Assembly (NCBI RefSeq): GCF_018129065.1
Contig: NZ_JAAEDM010000002.1
Location: 62,001-126,000 of the forward strand
From: Neoroseomonas soli
GTDB lineage: Bacteria > Pseudomonadota > Alphaproteobacteria > Acetobacterales > Acetobacteraceae
DNA: 64,000 nt
Direction: 5' to 3'
The notes under the pieces: generated by a model
What the model saw: the letters and a program-made list of their open reading frames with translations, nothing else
Databases searched by the model: none
What the model was told of the DNA's origin: nothing
Program-made: the position numbers and the translations under genes
In this document: positions 58,879-64,000 of the stretch, in pieces
Layout of the letters: each line of letters starts with the position of its first letter
Numbering within the stretch: position 1 is the first letter of the stretch

Positions 58879-60468
58879 ATGCGCCGTCGTCACCTGCTTG
58901 CCGCCGCCACCGCCGCCGCGCTGCCTGCGCGCGCGGCGCTGGGGCAGGGCACCGCCGGCGCGGCGCGCGTGCTGAAATTCGTGCCGCAGGCGGATCTGGC
59001 GGTCCTCGACCCCATCGTCACCACCGCCTATGTCACCCGCCATCACGGCTTCGCGGTCTGGGACACGCTCTACGGCTTCACCCAGGACTACGCCGCCGAG
59101 CCACAGATGGCCGAGGGCCACAGCGTCGAGAATGACGGCCGCCGCGTCACCATCCGCCTGCGTGAAGGGTTGAAGTTCCACGACGGGGAGCCGGTGCGCG
59201 CGGCGGACTGCGTCGCCTCCATCCGCCGCTGGGGCGCGCGCGACCCGCTCGGCCAGGTGCTTCTGGCGCGGACCGAGGAACTCTCCGCCCCCGACGACCG
59301 CACCATCCTCTTCCGCCTGTCCCGGCCCTTCCCGCTGCTGCTGGATGCGCTGGCCAAGACCTCCCCGCCGGTCTGCTTCATCATGCCGGAGCGCCTGGCG
59401 GCGACCGATCCGCGCCAGCCGGTGCAGGAGATCGTCGGCAGCGGCCCGTTCCGCTTCCTCGCCGACGAGCGCGTGCCCGGCCGGCGCGCGGTCTATGAGC
59501 GCTTCGCCGACTATGTGCCGCGCGCCGAGGGCGTGCCGACCTGGACGGCCGGGCCGAAGCGCGTCCACCTCGATCGCGTCGAGTGGCACATCATGCCCGA
59601 CACGGCGGCGGCGTCCGCCGCGCTGCAGGCGGGCGACGTGGACTGGTGGGAGAATCCCCTCGGCGAGTTGCAGCCGCAGTTGCGCCGCAACCGCAACATC
59701 GTCATGGAGATCCTCGATCCCACCGGCTTCGTCGGCATCGCCCGCTTCAATACGCTGCATCCGCCCTTCGACCGGGCGGTGATCCGGCGCGCGCTGCTCG
59801 GCGCGGTGGACCAGGAAGCCTTCATGACCGCCGTCATCGGCAGTGATCGCAGCCTGTGGCGCGACGATGTCGGCATCTTTCCGCCCGGCACGCCGCTCGC
59901 GAACGACGAGGGAATGGGCGTGCTCACCGGCACGCGCGACATCGAGAAGGTCAAGCGCGAGATCGCCGAGGCCGGCTACGGGGGCGAGAAGGTGGTGCTG
60001 CTCGTCGCCAACGATTTCCCGACGCTTGCCGCGATCGCCAATGTCGGCGCCGAGATGCTGCGCCGCGTCGGCATGGAGGTGGAGGTCGTCGCGGACCAGC
60101 TCTCGGCGCTGCTGCAGCGGCGCGCGCGGCGGGAAGCGCCTGCCGCCGGCGGCTGGAACATGTTTTTCACCTTCTGGTCCGGGCTCGACCTGTTCAACCC
60201 TGGGGTGAACCAGGCGCTGCGCGGCACCGGCGAACGCGCGTGGTTCGGCTGGCCGACCATGCCGAGGATGGAAGAACTGCGCGCGCAATGGTTCGACGCG
60301 CCGGACCTCGCGGCGCAGCAGCGACTGGCGCGCGACATCCAGGCCGAGGCGCTGCGCGAGGCACCCTACCTGCCGCTCGGGCAATATTTCCAGGCGACCG
60401 CCTATCGGCGCGGCCTATCCGGCATGCTGAAGGGGCCGCCGCTGTTCTGGAATCTCCAGCGCGCCTGA
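58879..60468 (+). CDS. Family 5 ABC transporter substrate-binding protein (orphan copy 2)
   Basis: 529 residues, start MRRRHLLAAATAAALPARAALGQ after CCGGAGGG. The mature part is parallel to copy 1: LKFVPQADLAVLDPIVTTAYVTRHHGFAVWDTLYG, IRLREGLKFHDGEPVRAADCVASIRRWGARDPLGQ, LSRPFPLLLDALAKTSPPVCFIMPERLAATDP, GSGPFRF, and the C-terminal GQYFQATAYRRGLSGMLKGPPLFWN. 81 nt separate it from copy 1. A strong hairpin overlaps its stop codon. Confidence 0.92.
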   Translation: MRRRHLLAAATAAALPARAALGQGTAGAARVLKFVPQADLAVLDPIVTTAYVTRHHGFAVWDTLYGFTQDYAAEPQMAEGHSVENDGRRVTIRLREGLKFHDGEPVRAADCVASIRRWGARDPLGQVLLARTEELSAPDDRTILFRLSRPFPLLLDALAKTSPPVCFIMPERLAATDPRQPVQEIVGSGPFRFLADERVPGRRAVYERFADYVPRAEGVPTWTAGPKRVHLDRVEWHIMPDTAAASAALQAGDVDWWENPLGELQPQLRRNRNIVMEILDPTGFVGIARFNTLHPPFDRAVIRRALLGAVDQEAFMTAVIGSDRSLWRDDVGIFPPGTPLANDEGMGVLTGTRDIEKVKREIAEAGYGGEKVVLLVANDFPTLAAIANVGAEMLRRVGMEVEVVADQLSALLQRRARREAPAAGGWNMFFTFWSGLDLFNPGVNQALRGTGERAWFGWPTMPRMEELRAQWFDAPDLAAQQRLARDIQAEALREAPYLPLGQYFQATAYRRGLSGMLKGPPLFWNLQRA

Positions 60469-60498
60469 TACCGGCCAGCCTTTCCGCTGGCCGGTATC
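60467..60498. terminator. Hairpin at the end of the second orphan binding protein
   Basis: Perfect 13-bp inverted repeat (GATACCGGCCAGC / GCTGGCCGGTATC) with a 6-nt loop, beginning inside the TGA stop codon. It probably separates the first two binding-protein genes from the next two. Confidence 0.65.
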
Positions 60499-60552
60499 CG
60501 GGCCTCGGTTTCGCGAGCGGCCGCCCCACCAGCCCCGCGCGCCACACCGCTC

Positions 60553-60583
60553 GCCTTGCCGATGATGGGATCATCGCCAAGGC
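60553..60583. repeat. Imperfect palindrome upstream of third binding protein
   Basis: GCCTTGCCGATGAT / ATCATCGCCAAGGC, 14 bp with one mismatch and a 3-nt centre, and partial pairing continuing outside (ACCGC / GCGGT, to about 60592). It lies 71 nt ahead of the next ATG and could be an operator or an mRNA leader hairpin. Confidence 0.5.
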
Positions 60584-60662
60584 TCGGCGGTATGACCCGT
60601 GGCCTTGCGGTGTGCGCCCGTGGCGTGTCTGATGCGCCGAATTCGAGGGCTGGGAGACAGAC

Positions 60663-62255
60663 ATGAACCGCCGTGACCTGCTGAGAGCCTCCGCTGCCGC
60701 GGGGGCCGCTGCCGCTTTGCCGCGCGCCTCCTTCGCCCAGCCCGCGCAGAATCGCGTGCTGAAGATGGTGCCGCAGGCGAACCTGACGAGTCTCGACCCC
60801 GTCTGGACCACGGCGAACATCACCCGCAACCACGGGCACATGATCTACGACAGCCTCTACGGCATGGACGCGCAGTTCCGTCCGCAGCCGCAGATGGCCG
60901 AGGGCCACGTGGTCGAGGATGACGGCAAGTCCGTCACCATCACGCTGCGCCAGGGGCTGAAGTTCCACGATGGCGAGCCGGTGCGCGCGCAGGACGCGGT
61001 GCCGTCCGTCACGCGCTGGATGAAGCGCAACCCCTTCGGCCAGAAGCTGGACACCGTGGTCGACGCGATCGAGGTGGTGGACGACCGCCGCCTGCGCTTT
61101 CGCCTCAAGCGCCCGTTCCCGCTGCTGTTCAAGGCGCTGGCGCAAGTCTCCAACAGCCCTGCCTTTGTCATGCCGGAGCGCCTGGCGAAGACCGATCCGT
61201 TCCAGCAGGTGCGCGAGGCGATCGGCTCCGGGCCGTTCAAGTTCAAGGCGGACGAGTTCAACTCCGGCAGCCGCGTGGTCTATGAGCGCTTCGCCGACTA
61301 CGTGCCGCTGCCCAGCGGCACGCCGAGCCTGACCGCCGGCCCGAAGGTCGCGCATTTCGACCGCGTCGAGTGGCACATCATCGTCGATGCCGCGACGGCC
61401 GCCGCCGCCCTGCAGACCGGCGAGATCGACTGGTACGAGCAGCCGCCGCCGGAGATCCAGGAACTGCTGCGCCGCAACCGTGGCATCTCGATCGAGGCGA
61501 TCGACCCGCTGCCGCTGACCGGCATCCTGCGCTTCAACCACCTGCACGCGCCCTTCAACGACAAGAAGATGCGCCAGGCGATCCTTCCTGCGATCAGCCA
61601 GGAAGACTTCATGCAGGCGATCGTGGGCACGGACCCGGCGACCTACTTCACCAATGTGGGGCTGTTCACGCCGGGCACGCCGCTCGCGAACGACGCCGGC
61701 ATGGGGCCGCTGACGGGGCCGCGCAGCATCGATCGCGCCAAGGCGATGATGCGCGAGGCCGGCTACACCAACCAGCCGATGCGCCTGATCGGGCCGACCG
61801 ACATCCTGGCTCCGTCGGCCCTGACGCAGGTGGCCGCCGACCTGGTGCGGCGCCTCGGCTTCAACGCCGATATCGTGCTGACCGATTGGGGGACCGTGGT
61901 GCAGCGCCGCACCAGCCGGGAGCCGGTCGAGCGCGGCGGCTGGTCGATGCTGCTCACGGCCTTCTCCTCCTTCGACTTCGCCGACCCGGCGGCGCATTTC
62001 CCGATGCGCGGCAATGGGGCGCAGGCGTGGCCGGGCTGGCCGACCGTGCCGCGGCTCGAGGAACTGCGCGACGCCTGGTTCGACGCGCCCGACCTCGCGA
62101 CCGAACAGCGCCTGGCGCGCGAGATGCAGACGGTGGCGATGGACGAACTGCCCTATGTGCCGTGCGGGTCCTACCTGTCGCTGACCGCGATCAAGCGCAA
62201 CCTGACGGGCCGCGTGCCCGGCCTTGCGCTGTTCTGGAACATGCGGCGCACGTGA
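60663..62255 (+). CDS. Family 5 ABC transporter substrate-binding protein (orphan copy 3)
   Basis: 530 residues. Signal peptide MNRRDLLRASAAAGAAAALPRASFAQ has the best twin-arginine match of the set (RRDLLR). Mature blocks: LKMVPQANLTSLDPVWTTANITRNHGHMIYDSLYG, TLRQGLKFHDGEPVRAQDAVPSVTRW, LKRPFPLLFKALAQVSNSPAFVMPERLAKTDP and YLSLTAIKRNLTGRVPG. The start N-terminal to LDPVWTTA is shared almost word for word with copy 4. It is preceded by a 194-nt gap holding a terminator-like hairpin and a palindrome. Confidence 0.92.
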   Translation: MNRRDLLRASAAAGAAAALPRASFAQPAQNRVLKMVPQANLTSLDPVWTTANITRNHGHMIYDSLYGMDAQFRPQPQMAEGHVVEDDGKSVTITLRQGLKFHDGEPVRAQDAVPSVTRWMKRNPFGQKLDTVVDAIEVVDDRRLRFRLKRPFPLLFKALAQVSNSPAFVMPERLAKTDPFQQVREAIGSGPFKFKADEFNSGSRVVYERFADYVPLPSGTPSLTAGPKVAHFDRVEWHIIVDAATAAAALQTGEIDWYEQPPPEIQELLRRNRGISIEAIDPLPLTGILRFNHLHAPFNDKKMRQAILPAISQEDFMQAIVGTDPATYFTNVGLFTPGTPLANDAGMGPLTGPRSIDRAKAMMREAGYTNQPMRLIGPTDILAPSALTQVAADLVRRLGFNADIVLTDWGTVVQRRTSREPVERGGWSMLLTAFSSFDFADPAAHFPMRGNGAQAWPGWPTVPRLEELRDAWFDAPDLATEQRLAREMQTVAMDELPYVPCGSYLSLTAIKRNLTGRVPGLALFWNMRRT

Positions 62256-62269
62256 GCGGAGGATCGACG

Positions 62270-63856
62270 ATGGAACGCAGGACCTTCCTCGGCGCCGCCG
62301 CCGGCCTCACGGCCGGTGGGGTCTCGGCGCCGGCGCTGTCGCAGGGCGCGGTGGCGCGCACGCTGCGCGTCATCCCGCAGGCTAACCTGACAAGCCTCGA
62401 TCCGGTGTGGACCACCGCGGTCGTCACCCGCAACAACGCCTTCATGATCTACGACCAGATCTGCGCCCAGGATTCCAAGGGCGAGATCCGGCCGCAGATG
62501 GCGCAGGGCTGGGACGTCTCGCAGGACAAGCTCACCTGGACCTTCACGCTGCGCGAGAACCTGTTCTTCCACGACGGGGAGAAGGTGCTGGCGAAGGATT
62601 GCGTCGCCTCCATCGACCGCTGGCGCCGGCGCGATCCCTTCATGCAGGTGCTGTGGGCGAACGTCGCGGAACTGGCGGCGGTGGACGACCGCATCTTCCG
62701 CTTCCGCCTGCACAAGCCGACGCCGCTGCTCATCCTCGCGCTCGGCCAGACGCAGTTCCCCTGCTTCGTCATGCCCGAGCGCGTCGCGCGCACCGACGCC
62801 TTCCAGCAGATCCGCGACACCGTGGGCAGCGGCCCGTTCCGCTTCCTGCGCGACGAATGGAACCCGGGCCAGCGCGCTTCCTGGGCGAAATTCGACCGCT
62901 ACGTTCCGCGCGAGGAGGCAGTGGATGGCCTCGCCGGCGGGCGCGTGCCGCGCATCGACCGCGTCGAGTGGACGATCATCACCGATCCGGCGACCAGTGC
63001 CTCGGCCATGGTCACGGGCGAGCAGGACTACTGGGAATACCCGCTGCACGACCTGCTGGGCATGATGCGCCGCTCGCGCGACCTGGTGGTCGAGCAAAGG
63101 CTGCAGGAGGGCACCTACGGCGTCTGCCGCTTCAACACGCTGCAGCCGCCCTTCAACAACCCCGCGATCCGCCGCGCCGTGGCGATGGCGGTGGACCAGC
63201 GCGACTACCTGCGCGCCGTCGCCGGCGACGATCCGGCGGGCTGGGGCGTCTGCGAGGGCGTCTTCACCTGCGACACGCCGCTTGCCAACGAAGTGGGCAG
63301 CGATGCGCTGAAGGTGCACAACATCGAGCGTGCGAAGCAGGCGCTGCGCGAGGCCGGCTACAACGGCGAGAAGGTCGTGCTGATCGCGCCGGGCGATTAC
63401 CCGCAGATCAATGCGCTTTCGATGATGACGGCCGACATCATCCGCCGGCTCGGCATGAACCTCGAGCTGATCGCCGCCGACTGGGGCACGCTGGTGCAGC
63501 GGCGCACGAGCAAGGAGCCGGTGGAGCGCGGTGGCTGGAGCATCATCCACACCACGGCCTCCGGCCAGTCGCTCGCGCTTCCGGTCTTCCACCTTTTCCT
63601 GCGCGCCAATGCCGACCAGGCGTGGTTCGGCTGGCCGGACGTGCCGGAGATCGAGCGGCTGCGCGCGGAATGGGTCGAGAAGGGCGGCGATCCGGCCGAG
63701 AGCCGGCGCATTGCCGAGGCCCTCAACCGGGAGGCGATGAAGTCCATGTACTACATCCCGCTCGGCTACTACTGGCAACCTTCCGTCTGGCGCCGGAACG
63801 TCACCGGCGTATTCCGCGCGCCTGCGACGGTGTTCTGGAACATCGGCAAGCGCTGA
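62270..63856 (+). CDS. Family 5 ABC transporter substrate-binding protein (orphan copy 4)
   Basis: 528 residues, MERRTFLGAAAGLTAGGVSAPALSQ (RRTFLG twin-arginine-like signal) and LRVIPQANLTSLDPVWTTAVVTRNNAFMIYDQI. Signature FTLRENLFFHDGEKVLAKDCVASIDRWRRRDPFMQ. Cys residues and a shorter central loop distinguish it a little from the others. The end reads YYWQPSVWRRNVTGVFRAP. 14 nt after copy 3 with GGAGG between, so the two are co-translated from one message. Nothing recognisable follows to the window edge. Confidence 0.92.
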   Translation: MERRTFLGAAAGLTAGGVSAPALSQGAVARTLRVIPQANLTSLDPVWTTAVVTRNNAFMIYDQICAQDSKGEIRPQMAQGWDVSQDKLTWTFTLRENLFFHDGEKVLAKDCVASIDRWRRRDPFMQVLWANVAELAAVDDRIFRFRLHKPTPLLILALGQTQFPCFVMPERVARTDAFQQIRDTVGSGPFRFLRDEWNPGQRASWAKFDRYVPREEAVDGLAGGRVPRIDRVEWTIITDPATSASAMVTGEQDYWEYPLHDLLGMMRRSRDLVVEQRLQEGTYGVCRFNTLQPPFNNPAIRRAVAMAVDQRDYLRAVAGDDPAGWGVCEGVFTCDTPLANEVGSDALKVHNIERAKQALREAGYNGEKVVLIAPGDYPQINALSMMTADIIRRLGMNLELIAADWGTLVQRRTSKEPVERGGWSIIHTTASGQSLALPVFHLFLRANADQAWFGWPDVPEIERLRAEWVEKGGDPAESRRIAEALNREAMKSMYYIPLGYYWQPSVWRRNVTGVFRAPATVFWNIGKR

Positions 63857-63913
63857 CCGTCGATCAGCCAGGCGCGGAACGCGTCTGGCATGCTCCGTGC
63901 TCCGTAATGTTGC

Positions 63914-63955
63914 GGCCGGGCTTCCACCGGCCACCGTCGGGCGGATTTGCCCGGC
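63914..63955. terminator. Hairpins after the last binding-protein gene
   Basis: GGCCGG / CCGGCC (63914-63932, 6 bp, 7-nt loop) and GTCGGGC / GCCCGGC (63936-63955, 7 bp with one G-U). Both stand 57-100 nt past the stop of the last gene and may end its transcript. The remaining bases to 64000 show no gene. Confidence 0.35.
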
Positions 63956-64000
63956 GGGGGTGCTGGTGGAGCGCCCATAGTTGATGCAATGTGAACGCCA

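Noticed and set aside
57163-60384. A 1073-codon open frame antisense to two binding-protein genes
   Set aside because: Composition is His/Arg/Gln-rich and motif-free, while the sense genes have full family signatures; a shadow frame.
1-64000. tRNA, rRNA, CRISPR, riboswitch or prophage features
   Set aside because: Looked for cloverleaf-like arms, spaced direct repeats and phage genes in the gaps; none could be supported.

Overview
The window is about 64 kb of very GC-rich DNA (by eye near 70 %), packed with genes that are often separated by only a few bases or overlap by 4 nt (ATGA/GTGA). The minCDE genes, the many Bug-type solute-binding proteins (tripartite tricarboxylate family), the AapJ-like binding protein, the HyuA/HyuB pair and the YcbB-like L,D-transpeptidase fit a chromosomal region of an alphaproteobacterium. 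My best guess is a Roseomonas-like member of the Acetobacteraceae, inferred from gene style only. I see no rRNA, tRNA, CRISPR array, prophage or plasmid functions.

Layout: 1-553 is a cut 2-hydroxyacid dehydrogenase. 630-4616 is minCDE, flanked on both sides by opposing genes for paralogous NMT1/THI5-like binding proteins without signal peptides. 4692-7272 is a Bug protein plus gamma-glutamyltransferase. 7308-7746 is a decayed IS5-type element. 7844-10952 holds PobA, a Gfo/Idh/MocA dehydrogenase and a crotonase. 11320-22484 is one long plus-strand array: peptide-type ABC importer (binding protein, two permeases, two ATPases), HyuB, HyuA, a 3-hydroxyisobutyrate-dehydrogenase-like enzyme and a Bug protein. 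It looks built to import and hydrolyse a cyclic amide, 5-oxoproline/hydantoin-like or peptide-derived. 22497-26011 (minus) holds an amidohydrolase, a tartrate/D-malate dehydrogenase and a DUF1028 protein, followed by a plus-strand Bug gene. 27291-31049 (minus) is Bug, isocitrate-lyase/PEP-mutase-type lyase, HAD dehalogenase-like protein and a methyltransferase with an unusual N-terminal domain. Two NTF2-like genes follow, then a TauD-FAH-Bug operon (32065-34858). 34965-43581 carries an amino-acid-type FAD dehydrogenase, an unknown protein next to an iron-type alcohol dehydrogenase, an orphan AapJ-like protein, a crotonase plus dienoyl-CoA-reductase-like SDR pair, another SDR and a class III aminotransferase coupled to a VWA (DUF1194) gene. 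44506-47280 is a three-gene amino-acid dehydrogenase operon of the HcnABC/D-hydroxyproline-dehydrogenase type. 47339-50403 is a peptidoglycan group (L,D-transpeptidase, DUF882 peptidase, MepA), followed by GalE. 51591-55044 is a type I secretion ATPase and adaptor with a small unknown protein. 55348-57009 is a glycosyltransferase and a GtrA protein. 57202-63856 is a head-to-tail row of four paralogous family-5 binding proteins without any permease.

Taken together this is a catabolic accessory landscape. Thirteen solute-binding proteins are encoded but only one permease/ATPase set, surrounded by soluble enzymes for organic acids, amino-acid derivatives and amides. Cell-division, cell-wall and envelope-export genes form small housekeeping islands in between.
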